From: CAG-390 sp045543615
Lineage (GTDB): Bacteria; Bacillota; Clostridia; Oscillospirales; CAG-272
Assembly: GCA_045543615.1 (NCBI GenBank)
Contig: JAZPXL010000020.1
Location: forward strand, 31,470-95,469
DNA length: 64,000 bases
Reading direction: 5' to 3'
In this document: positions 50,645 to 57,939 of the stretch, in pieces
How the letters are laid out: every line of letters starts with the position of its first letter
Numbering within the stretch: the first letter of the stretch is position 1
Made by a program: the position numbers and the translations under genes
Notes under the pieces: generated by a model
What the model was told of the DNA's origin: nothing
Seen by the model: the letters and a program-made list of their open reading frames with translations, nothing else
Databases searched by the model: none

Positions 50645-52498
50645 ATGAAATACGGACGGATGGAGTGCAGAATGCAGTTTTGCGGCGTCGCAGATGAGGC
50701 TGCAAGCTTTCTTGTAAAGGAGCATCTTTGCAACCGTGCGCTTTGGGCAAAATTCGTCGATGTTTTTCGCACGCAGCCCGATTCCTCCAACCGTGGTTGG
50801 AAGGGTGAGTATTGGGGCAAAATGATGAGAGGCGCAGTCCTTGTATATCAATACACAAGGGACGAGGAGCTGTATTTGGTTCTTGAGGAGTCTGTGCGTG
50901 ATATGCTCACAGTCATTGAAGAGGATGGCAGAGTGTCATCGTATTTGCGCGAGAGTGAGTTTGAGGGTTGGGATATCTGGTCGAGGAAGTACGTCATTTT
51001 AGCTTGTGAATATTTTCTTGAGATTTGCCGTGACAGCTCTCTTTCGGGCGAGCTTGTTCTCTTTATTTCTCGTATTGCCGACTACATTCTTTTGCATATA
51101 GGCGAGGGAAAAAAGGATATTCGGAGAGCGTCGGGTGCTTGGTTCGGTCTTAATTCCTCGTCAATTCTTGAGCCGATGGTAAGGCTGTATCGCCTTACGG
51201 GAAAGAAGGAGTATCTTGATTTTTCCACCTATATTGTAGAAAATGGTGGAGCTTTGGGCATTGATGTTTTTTCCCTTGCATACTCAGGACGGCTCTATCC
51301 GTACCAGTACGGAGTGTCAAAGGCGTATGAGCTGACCTCTTGCTTTGAGGGCTTGCTTGAATATTATCTGGTCACGGGTATTGAAAAATACCGTATAGCC
51401 GTCCAAAACTATGCAAAAGCTGTGCTTGAGAGTGAGATGTCGATTATCGGCAGTAGTGGAATCACACACGAGCTGTTTGACCACACAAGGACAAGGCAGA
51501 CCGTCAGGTACGATTATGACGAGGTTATGCAGGAAACCTGCGTTACTGTAACGCTTATGAAGTTCTTCTCAAGAATGCTTGAGAACACCGGGGACAGCAT
51601 TTATGCCGACACAATAGAAAAATCGTTTTACAATGCCTATCTCGGCGCACTCAATACCGAAGGGTGCGAGTGTGAGCAACCGAGAAAGGAAAGACCCGGA
51701 GTTGCTTTGAAATCTGTAAAGCTTCCGTTTGACAGTTATAGCCCACTTACTCCGGGAAGACGTGGCAGGAAGGTTGGTGGCTACCAGACCTTGCCCGACC
51801 TCAGCTATTACGGCTGTTGCGCTTGTATAGGCTCTGCGGGTGTTGGCGTGTTTCTTCGTGATGCCGTTGTTGTAAACGAAAATGGCGTTACCATTAATTT
51901 CTATGAGCGTGGCGTTGTAAGCTTTGAGTATGACGGCGTGCCTGTTACCATAGAGATCGACACGGATTATCCGAGGGATGGAAAGATCGGACTTTCCATC
52001 TGTGCAGAGCGTGAAGTTGAGTTTGATCTTCGCTTGCGCAAGCCCTCGTGGGTGGACGGACGGGGAGAATATATTTGCGTCAGGCGTGCTTGGAAGGACG
52101 GGAGCGTTGAGCTTGATTTCAATATGCCGATATGCTTGCATTATCCTGAGACTTGGGAAGAAGACCTGGTATACACAGATATGTCAAAGCTTATAGACTC
52201 GTATTATACCGCATCACCTCTCACGGTCAGGAGCAAGGAGGGTGAGCGTGACTATGTAGCCATCACCAGAGGGCCTATCACACTTGCCGCAGACAGCCGA
52301 ACAGGGAAGAGTGCAGACTCGGCGTTTTGCATTGTGACGGATGGCGAGATGTGTGAAAGTGAGATCACAGACGGTGTGCCCTGCCTTATAAAAATGCGCT
52401 TTTATGGAGAGGACGGAGTGCCGTTCTACCTTGTCGACTACGCACACGCAGGCAGAGATTGGCAATCACTTATTGCCGCCTGGTTGCCTACAAAATAA
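50645..52498 (+). CDS. GH127-like glycoside hydrolase (DUF1680)
   Basis: A 617-aa cytoplasmic (no signal peptide) enzyme of the beta-L-arabinofuranosidase type. An (alpha/alpha)6 barrel spans about 20-410 and a beta-domain follows. MQETCVTVTLMKF gives the Glu and Cys, and YYGCCACIG the Cys pair, that bind zinc and supply the Cys nucleophile in GH127. The usual 'CC.tN..R' is altered to CCACIGSAG, so activity may differ. The start is uncertain: GTG 50636, overlapping the previous stop, is also possible. Translational coupling to the DUF3267 gene is likely. Confidence 0.78.
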   Translation: MKYGRMECRMQFCGVADEAASFLVKEHLCNRALWAKFVDVFRTQPDSSNRGWKGEYWGKMMRGAVLVYQYTRDEELYLVLEESVRDMLTVIEEDGRVSSYLRESEFEGWDIWSRKYVILACEYFLEICRDSSLSGELVLFISRIADYILLHIGEGKKDIRRASGAWFGLNSSSILEPMVRLYRLTGKKEYLDFSTYIVENGGALGIDVFSLAYSGRLYPYQYGVSKAYELTSCFEGLLEYYLVTGIEKYRIAVQNYAKAVLESEMSIIGSSGITHELFDHTRTRQTVRYDYDEVMQETCVTVTLMKFFSRMLENTGDSIYADTIEKSFYNAYLGALNTEGCECEQPRKERPGVALKSVKLPFDSYSPLTPGRRGRKVGGYQTLPDLSYYGCCACIGSAGVGVFLRDAVVVNENGVTINFYERGVVSFEYDGVPVTIEIDTDYPRDGKIGLSICAEREVEFDLRLRKPSWVDGRGEYICVRRAWKDGSVELDFNMPICLHYPETWEEDLVYTDMSKLIDSYYTASPLTVRSKEGERDYVAITRGPITLAADSRTGKSADSAFCIVTDGEMCESEITDGVPCLIKMRFYGEDGVPFYLVDYAHAGRDWQSLIAAWLPTK

Positions 52499-52528
52499 AA
52501 AGTTAGCTTTGCGAAAGGACGGGACATT

Positions 52529-53413
52529 ATGAATAAGATATTCAAAATTTTAATTGCACTTATGATGATGGCACTTGTATTTGTTGGTTGCACACCTACC
52601 GAAATACCGAGTGACACGGGTGACGGTACTGACGGCACAACAGCTGTTTTTGATGACGTTACCACCAAAGACGCAGACGCAGGCGAAACAACCACAGCCA
52701 CTCTCGACGAAACAACGAAAACTGAGACAGAGAAAACTCTGCGTGTGGCAACATACAACATCAGGCATTGTGAGGACGCAAAGCTCAATCCTCGCACGAT
52801 TGCAAATGTAATTAAATCTCTTGATCTTGACATTGTAGGTCTTCAAGAGGTTGATTATAAAACCTCAAGGTCAAATAAGATAGATCAGCCGATGGTTCTC
52901 GCAAGTATGTCGGGAATGAAATATTACGCATTCTGCCGTTGCATCGACTTTGACGGTGGCGAATACGGTACGCTGATTCTCTCGAAGTATCCGATAATCA
53001 AGAGCGAGGTAACTCCTCTTGAGTCTGCAGGGCACGAAGCGAGAGCACTTGGACATATACAGATAGATGTTGACGGAACTTTGATTGATTTCTTTAACAC
53101 CCATCTTTCATTTGAGGAGACGAGCGTGCGCAAGGGTCAGCTTGAGGCAATTGCAAATATTCTCAAAAATCACGAAAGCTTTATTTTGACAGGCGACTTC
53201 AACACAGCAGATTTTTCCGAGCTTGCTGTCCTCGGTGGCACGCTTGTAAATCGCAGCGACAGAAAATTCAACACTTTCCCCTCCGAGAAGGTCGGTGGAG
53301 AGATTGACAATATTGTTTTCTCCCCCACCTTTGCTGAGAAGGACGCAGGAACGCAGTCTCCGTCATATTCCGATCATATACCTCTTTGGGTAGAGCTTAT
53401 AATCAAAAAATAA
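52529..53413 (+). CDS. Endonuclease/exonuclease/phosphatase-family lipoprotein
   Basis: A 294-aa lipoprotein with lipobox FVGC (Cys21), a Thr/Asp-rich linker to about 70, then the EEP fold: VATYNIRH (Asn), IVGLQEVD (Glu, metal), FFNTHLSFE, ILTGDFNTADFSE (Asp/Asn) and SDHIPLWVEL (Asp-His pair). All catalytic residues are present. Anchored outside the membrane it may cleave phosphodiesters or phosphate esters from the environment. AAAGGACGGGA lies before the ATG. Confidence 0.88.
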   Translation: MNKIFKILIALMMMALVFVGCTPTEIPSDTGDGTDGTTAVFDDVTTKDADAGETTTATLDETTKTETEKTLRVATYNIRHCEDAKLNPRTIANVIKSLDLDIVGLQEVDYKTSRSNKIDQPMVLASMSGMKYYAFCRCIDFDGGEYGTLILSKYPIIKSEVTPLESAGHEARALGHIQIDVDGTLIDFFNTHLSFEETSVRKGQLEAIANILKNHESFILTGDFNTADFSELAVLGGTLVNRSDRKFNTFPSEKVGGEIDNIVFSPTFAEKDAGTQSPSYSDHIPLWVELIIKK

Positions 53414-53443
53414 TAAAAAGCGACCACATATGGTCGCTTTTTA
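53414..53443. terminator. Terminator after EEP lipoprotein
   Basis: AAAAAGCGACCA-CATA-TGGTCGCTTTTT with a T-run. Confidence 0.88.
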
Positions 53444-53451
53444 GGTATATG

Positions 53452-53464
53452 CAAGTGCCACTTG
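53452..53464. promoter_or_regulatory. 13-bp palindromic operator candidate, copy 1
   Basis: CAAGTG-C-CACTTG, a perfect palindrome around one base, 22 bases before the -35 box. The same 17 bases (GCAAGTGCCACTTGACA) recur at 55419-55435 before the paralogous gene. Confidence 0.75.
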
Positions 53465-53486
53465 ACAACAATCAAGGATGATTTTC

Positions 53487-53515
53487 TTTACTTTACTCAT
53501 CCCACGTGTTAGAAT
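53487..53515 (+). promoter_or_regulatory. Promoter of HTH-XRE membrane regulator 1
   Basis: TTTACT (53487-53492), 17 bases, TAGAAT (53510-53515). A TTGACA at 53462 has no matching -10. Confidence 0.6.
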
Positions 53516-53546
53516 TATGGCACAAAAAACACTTTGGAGGGACAGC

Positions 53547-54662
53547 GTGAGCTTAGGAGAGAGAATACAGACTTACCGAAAGAAATCGAATCTGTCGCAA
53601 GAGGCCTTGGGTGAAAAGCTTATTGTCAGCCGACAGACTATAAGCCTTTGGGAAAAGGATAAAACTATGCCTACGGTCGATAACCTCGTCCGACTTGCAG
53701 AAATCTTTTCTATTTCTGTGGAAAATCTTATCACAGAATGCAAGGACAGTGAAGCTGAGGAGGAGAGAGAGGCCGACGAGCACGCCGAGACTTTTGTTGA
53801 CGAGGTGGCGTGGAGACGGATCATAGGTGGGCTGTGCGCAGCAAAGAAAAACCGTATTTTTGCATTTATTATTGCATCAATAGTTCTTTTGATTTATGTT
53901 TGCGGTCTTGAAGCTACGCCTATGCTCTTGGGCTTTACTTGTGGTATTATTATCATTGGTGCAGTTGTTCTCATAAAAATATTCAAAGCAGAAAAACTCA
54001 GGCTGTCAGCTTTGGGACGAAGCGTTGTCGGTTGCAAATATGTGTATGAGGTTTTTGAGCAAACGCTTGAGATAAAAATTTGGAGGGATGACGCCCTTGT
54101 GCGCACACTGACCGTCCCTCTTTGCGAGGTTGAAAAGATAACGATTCTCCAGTCGCATTTCCTTATTTGGTACGGTGGTGTTTTCTACATAGTCAAACGG
54201 GATGCGGTAGGCGAAAATTCAGTTTTCCTATCAATGAAGACAAAAAGAGAAAATGTGTCAACTTCAAGGCTTTGGAGAGGACTGTTTTCGGCTCTTGCGC
54301 TTTTGTGGCAGATAAGCTTTTTTGTCTATGTTCCTGCTGTTTTGATAGGAAAGGGCTTGCTTTCGGGCGAGGGTGGCGAGGAGGCGTGGTTTGCGATGCT
54401 CGGCGCACTTGTGTTTATTACGATAGCTGAAGTATTTGGACTTGTTGATGCAATTCTTTTGCTTAAAAATAAGCGTGGAGCATACAGCAAAGTATATCTT
54501 GTCGCAGTTTTGGTCAATGCAGTTTTTTGTATGAGCCTGTTGTTTTACGAGCCGGGCGCAACTGTGTTTTGTTTCGTAATATACGGTGCACTATTCGGTA
54601 TGAGGATATATAACCTTGTGCGCCTTATCTCAGAATGGAGACGGGAAAGACGCTGTGCTTGA
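53547..54662 (+). CDS. HTH-XRE regulator with membrane domain, paralogue 1 (GTG start)
   Basis: A 371-aa protein: XRE helix-turn-helix (about 1-65: LSQEALGEKLIVSRQTISLWEKDKTMPTVDNLVRL), an acidic linker, two membrane helices (about 95-145), a soluble YcxB-like segment (about 150-240) and three or four more helices to about 360. This is a one-component regulator that may sense envelope or membrane signals. GTG at 53547 has GGAGG 6 bases upstream, and its first residues align with those of the paralogue at 55507. The shared palindrome suggests autoregulation. Confidence 0.82.
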   Translation: MSLGERIQTYRKKSNLSQEALGEKLIVSRQTISLWEKDKTMPTVDNLVRLAEIFSISVENLITECKDSEAEEEREADEHAETFVDEVAWRRIIGGLCAAKKNRIFAFIIASIVLLIYVCGLEATPMLLGFTCGIIIIGAVVLIKIFKAEKLRLSALGRSVVGCKYVYEVFEQTLEIKIWRDDALVRTLTVPLCEVEKITILQSHFLIWYGGVFYIVKRDAVGENSVFLSMKTKRENVSTSRLWRGLFSALALLWQISFFVYVPAVLIGKGLLSGEGGEEAWFAMLGALVFITIAEVFGLVDAILLLKNKRGAYSKVYLVAVLVNAVFCMSLLFYEPGATVFCFVIYGALFGMRIYNLVRLISEWRRERRCA

Positions 54663-54687
54663 CATCACGAGCTTGGTGTGATATAAT
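54659..54687 (+). promoter_or_regulatory. Consensus promoter of the SUFU gene
   Basis: TTGACA (54659-54664, overlapping the previous stop codon), 17 bases, TATAAT (54682-54687) with TGA extension. Confidence 0.9.
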
Positions 54688-54714
54688 CTAAAAAAACCAA
54701 AAGCGAGGACAGAG

Positions 54715-55326
54715 ATGAATATCAGGGCGATGGATAAGCTCATTGAGCATTACAATAAGTATTTTGGGCAGGACGATTGTATGGTCTGCCATCCCGAGTC
54801 AGACGATGGCTATCACATAGACCTCCTTGTATATCCACCAAATGAAAAGTATCCGTTCTGGAAGCTCTCCACAATGGGCGCATCCGACTACAAAATGCCC
54901 AAGTGCGAGGTTACGCTTGGACGGTACAACGAGTATATTATGTTTGTTGATAAGGACACGGATCTTTCAAGTATGCAGATCCTTGATTGGTACAGAAGTA
55001 ATCTGCTTATGGTTGCAGCATTTGCATACTATAACAAGGTGCACATAACATACAGCCACAGCTTTGAGTGGGAGAACGAGGACGAGGACGACGAGATGAT
55101 TGCCGCCTTCATCGAGATGCCGCAGATAATTGAAGACTCGGGTATTCTTCGTTGCAAAACCGGTATCTTTAAGACGGTTACCTGTCTGCAGGTAGTACTG
55201 CTGACACGCCCGGAGCTTGAACTCCTCTTTGAGATTGGACCTGAAAAATTCAGCCTGTATCTCTATCCCGAAGAAGACGGTGAGGTGCATTTCCTGACAG
55301 AGCGACACAGGAGCGCAAAGTTTTAA
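54715..55326 (+). CDS. SUFU (suppressor of fused)-domain protein
   Basis: A 203-aa cytoplasmic protein. HIDLLVYPPNEKYPFWKLSTMGASDYKMP with the following GRYNEYIMFVDKD is the conserved core of bacterial SUFU-family proteins. These often act as immunity proteins against secreted toxins, or as general protein-binding modules. No toxin gene is adjacent; it sits between two membrane-bound HTH regulators with its own promoter. A second ATG (54730) is possible, but GAGGACAGAG favours the first. Confidence 0.85.
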   Translation: MNIRAMDKLIEHYNKYFGQDDCMVCHPESDDGYHIDLLVYPPNEKYPFWKLSTMGASDYKMPKCEVTLGRYNEYIMFVDKDTDLSSMQILDWYRSNLLMVAAFAYYNKVHITYSHSFEWENEDEDDEMIAAFIEMPQIIEDSGILRCKTGIFKTVTCLQVVLLTRPELELLFEIGPEKFSLYLYPEEDGEVHFLTERHRSAKF

Positions 55327-55343
55327 GCTTTCGGCAAAACGCT

Positions 55344-55375
55344 AAAAAGCCGAGATTTTTCTCGGCTTTTTGCTT
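55344..55375. terminator. Terminator after SUFU gene
   Basis: AAAAAGCCGAGA pairs with TCTCGGCTTTTT around TTTT. Confidence 0.88.
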
Positions 55376-55419
55376 TTTATGCCAAAAATACTTGTCATAA
55401 TCGGGAAAAAAATACCACG

Positions 55420-55432
55420 CAAGTGCCACTTG
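55420..55432. promoter_or_regulatory. 13-bp palindromic operator candidate, copy 2
   Basis: CAAGTG-C-CACTTG, identical to copy 1 and 21 bases before the -35 box. Confidence 0.75.
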
Positions 55433-55453
55433 ACAGGGTCAAGAGCAAAATTC

Positions 55454-55482
55454 TTTACAAAAAACGGACGCTGTTGTATAAT
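55454..55482 (+). promoter_or_regulatory. Promoter of HTH-XRE membrane regulator 2
   Basis: TTTACA (55454-55459), 17 bases, TATAAT (55477-55482). Confidence 0.82.
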
Positions 55483-55506
55483 TGAGTGCAAGAAAGGAGG
55501 CGCGTT

Positions 55507-56949
55507 ATGACCGTCGGAGAGAAAATACAGTTTTACAGAAAAAGAGCAGGATTATCACAAGAGGAGCTTGGGCAGAAGCTCATCGTCAGCCGTCAGACTA
55601 TAAGCCTTTGGGAGATGGACAAAACCCTGCCGACAGTTGATAATCTGCTTAGACTTAAAGAGGTATTCTGCGTTGAGATAGACGAGCTGCTCAGCGAGAG
55701 CGAGCCCGGTGTAGCTATCGAAAGCACAGCCTCGGAGACATACAATTTTGAGTATGATGATGTGAATATAAACAAGATATATAAGCTTGTGACAGCTCCC
55801 CTTAAGCACAGGTTCATTATCTTTTTAGTCGTCTCGGCAATTTTGCTTTTCCTTTTTGTCGGGGATTCAGGCGAGACTCTTGATAATGTTCTGATGGGAT
55901 TTGTATTGGGATATTTCCTTATAGGACTTATCATTCACCTGAAAACCTTCTTTGCAACCCAAAAGGATTGGAAGGCGCGTAAGCCAAAGCTTCTTGCAAG
56001 CTCCTATCTTTATGAGATATATGAGGATCGTATAGAAATCACAGTAAACTCGGATGGCGTTGCAAAAAGCACAATACGCCTTTCGTTTGATGATATTGAC
56101 AGAACTCAGATAATGGGCGAATATTTCTTTATTGAAGTGTCGGGTCAGTTCTATGTAATCAACAAGGAAGATGTTCCCGAGACCTCACGCCTCCACGCAC
56201 TTTGCAGAACTCACGAAGAGAAGAGAAAGAGACATCACCCGAAAATCATACTGCGCATAATCTCAATTGTGCTTATGGTTTTGTCCATACTTTCTGTTTT
56301 TTACGGATTTGCTGCTGTGGGCGTAATTACTGCAATATTTGGTAATGTAATCTACCTTGAGCAATATATGTGGATGCTCTATCTCTTTATCCCGATCCCC
56401 CTTGCCTCCGTCATTTTCGGATATGTAATGAAGAAAAAGGGATATTTCTACAAAAAGAATGTCATCACGGGCTTTATTATGATTGGCGTGCTTATTCTGT
56501 ATGGCTCGTTTACATTCATTATCGGCAACGCCGTAGACCACTCCGACGCACAGCTTCTCAGGGTCGAGGAGACTGTCGGCATTGATCTTCCCGAACCGTT
56601 GCGCATAAACGTGTACGATTATACGAATGGCGATGTCTTGGATGAATATACCGGCGAGGTCAAGCAAGCGAGCGAGCTTTTGTATTCGGTGGCAGATCTT
56701 GAGAGCTTTGAGTCGGTGTTTGAGAGCGACGAGAGATGGATAAGCGAAGTGCCAAGCGCGCTTGTGGGTGTATGCTCGGAGATGTACTCGTCTTATTATG
56801 ACTACATTATTATTTATAATGTTACCACCGGGGAGTTCAACACTTTGCCCGAGGAGACGGGAAACTATCAGTTTATCAATATCCTTTACAGCGCAGATGG
56901 GAATCTTATGATGCTTGTCGAGTATGACAAGGCGTTTATTGCAGACTGA
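55507..56949 (+). CDS. HTH-XRE regulator with membrane domain, paralogue 2
   Basis: A 480-aa paralogue of the gene at 53547. The XRE domain (about 1-65) is nearly the same (LIVSRQTISLWEMDKTLPTVDNLLRL), then two membrane helices (about 100-150), a YcxB-like soluble part (about 155-240), three or four helices (about 255-355) and an extra external domain of about 120 residues (SVADLESFESVFESD to the end) that the first paralogue lacks. That tail could be the sensor. ATG at 55507 has a perfect AAAGGAGG. Confidence 0.85.
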   Translation: MTVGEKIQFYRKRAGLSQEELGQKLIVSRQTISLWEMDKTLPTVDNLLRLKEVFCVEIDELLSESEPGVAIESTASETYNFEYDDVNINKIYKLVTAPLKHRFIIFLVVSAILLFLFVGDSGETLDNVLMGFVLGYFLIGLIIHLKTFFATQKDWKARKPKLLASSYLYEIYEDRIEITVNSDGVAKSTIRLSFDDIDRTQIMGEYFFIEVSGQFYVINKEDVPETSRLHALCRTHEEKRKRHHPKIILRIISIVLMVLSILSVFYGFAAVGVITAIFGNVIYLEQYMWMLYLFIPIPLASVIFGYVMKKKGYFYKKNVITGFIMIGVLILYGSFTFIIGNAVDHSDAQLLRVEETVGIDLPEPLRINVYDYTNGDVLDEYTGEVKQASELLYSVADLESFESVFESDERWISEVPSALVGVCSEMYSSYYDYIIIYNVTTGEFNTLPEETGNYQFINILYSADGNLMMLVEYDKAFIAD

Positions 56950-57011
56950 AAAAGAGAAAAAAACAAAACCTATGTGTCATATTAAATAATATTTGTCGAC
57001 TTATTAAAAAA

Positions 57012-57080
57012 CACGGTCGGAAGATGTGCGCAGCATTTTTAAACAATGTTTAAATTGCTATTGACAATCTTCTGACCGTG
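57012..57080. repeat. 14-bp inverted repeat across a promoter
   Basis: 57012-57025 (CACGGTCGGAAGAT) pairs with 57067-57080 (ATCTTCTGACCGTG) with one mismatch. The right arm fills the -35/-10 spacer of the DUF4234-like gene. Confidence 0.8.
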
Positions 57081-57089
57081 TGTTATAAT
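57061..57089 (+). promoter_or_regulatory. Consensus promoter of DUF4234-like gene
   Basis: TTGACA (57061-57066), 17 bases, TATAAT (57084-57089) with TGT extension. Confidence 0.9.
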
Positions 57090-57128
57090 ATAATAAAAAT
57101 GTGCCTTGCACACAAATGGAGGAAGACT

Positions 57129-57578
57129 ATGGCATATCAGTACAGGTACGGCGAAGAAGAGAGAGTAGTAGAGACGGTGAAGCTCAGAACAGACAGAAGT
57201 ATGTGGAAGCTGATGCTTTTCAGCTGTTTGACATTTGGATTTTACTCAATATTTTTCTTTATGCCGTTTTCGTATGATCTTGACAAGATCGCACCAAAGC
57301 CCGATCGATCAAAGACAATGAATTATTTGTTTGCCTACATAATTGCATTGTTTACGTTTTCGATAGTGCTTATTCTTTGGCATCATCAGATAGCGGAGAG
57401 GGTGGAGGAGGCACTCGCGGCAAGACATATAGATTATGATTTTTCGACATCAACCTATTGGGGCTGGTACTTCTTTGGCTCTTTCATTCTTGTCGGCCCG
57501 TTTATTTATTTCCACAAGCTCTGTCAGGCGATGAATCTGCTTTGCGAGTCATACAACGAAAAGCCTGTGATTGAATAA
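57129..57578 (+). CDS. DUF4234-like small membrane protein
   Basis: A 149-aa protein with three membrane helices (about 28-50, 65-90, 110-130). LMLFSCLTFGFYSIFFFMPFSYDLDKIAP matches the opening segment of DUF4234 proteins, which often carry the pattern 'lsliTcgiY.i.w...'. Function unknown. ATG at 57129 follows GGAGGAAG. It is a single gene before the CRISPR-Cas locus. Confidence 0.75.
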   Translation: MAYQYRYGEEERVVETVKLRTDRSMWKLMLFSCLTFGFYSIFFFMPFSYDLDKIAPKPDRSKTMNYLFAYIIALFTFSIVLILWHHQIAERVEEALAARHIDYDFSTSTYWGWYFFGSFILVGPFIYFHKLCQAMNLLCESYNEKPVIE

Positions 57579-57628
57579 AACAGAACGCCCTACGGGAAAT
57601 CAATATTGGTAATTCTGCGAGAGGAAAA

Positions 57629-57675
57629 ACAAACAGAAAACGGACGGCTTGCCGTCCGTTTTCTGTTTGTTTTTG
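57629..57675. terminator. Very long terminator hairpin
   Basis: A perfect 20-bp stem (57629-57648 with 57651-57670), tip GGCTTGCC, then TTTTTG. It insulates the CRISPR-Cas locus. Confidence 0.92.
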
Positions 57676-57686
57676 TCATTTTTTGG

Positions 57687-57715
57687 TTGACAACATTGTT
57701 GCTCTGTGATAAAAT
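57687..57715 (+). promoter_or_regulatory. Likely promoter of the cas9 operon
   Basis: TTGACA (57687-57692), 17 bases, TAAAAT (57710-57715) with TGA extension. No better plus-strand promoter is seen closer to cas9. Transcription from here gives a leader of about 215 bases antisense to the tracrRNA. Confidence 0.7.
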
Positions 57716-57768
57716 AAAGTTGCTATAAATGATTAAAACACCCTTATGGGATTATTCGTGCTATGTTG

Positions 57769-57903
57769 AAAAAACAAAAGACTCCAAAGAGGAGTCTTTT
57801 GATGCACACAGTGTGCGATCGGCTAAGCCGACGATTTGAGAATTCTTATAAAGAAATCCTTTATTTGAACTCGTAGTGTAGTTTTATAGGGGTCTACAAA
57901 ACT
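57769..57903 (-). ncRNA. tracrRNA (type II-A)
   Basis: Transcribed leftward, about 135 bases. The anti-repeat (57902-57865) is complementary to the CRISPR repeat. Against the repeat's 5' end it gives a lower stem (UCAAA with UUUGA), a bulge (GAGU against GA) and an upper stem (UACACUAC with GUAGUGUA), the same architecture as the classic type II-A duplex. Hairpins follow at 57831-57819 (TCGGC-TTA-GCCGA) and 57816-57804 (GCACAC/GTGTGC). The end is a terminator stem (57801-57791 with 57785-57775) and six Ts. Confidence 0.92.
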
Positions 57904-57909
57904 GTAATT

Positions 57910-57938
57910 ATTATAACACAACTTGGGAGGGTTGTCAA
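57910..57938 (-). promoter_or_regulatory. Consensus promoter of tracrRNA
   Basis: Minus strand TTGACA (57938-57933), 17 bases, TATAAT (57915-57910) with TGT extension; the start site should fall near 57903. The -35 lies between the cas9 RBS (57925-57930) and ATG (57940). Confidence 0.92.
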
Positions 57939-57939
57939 T

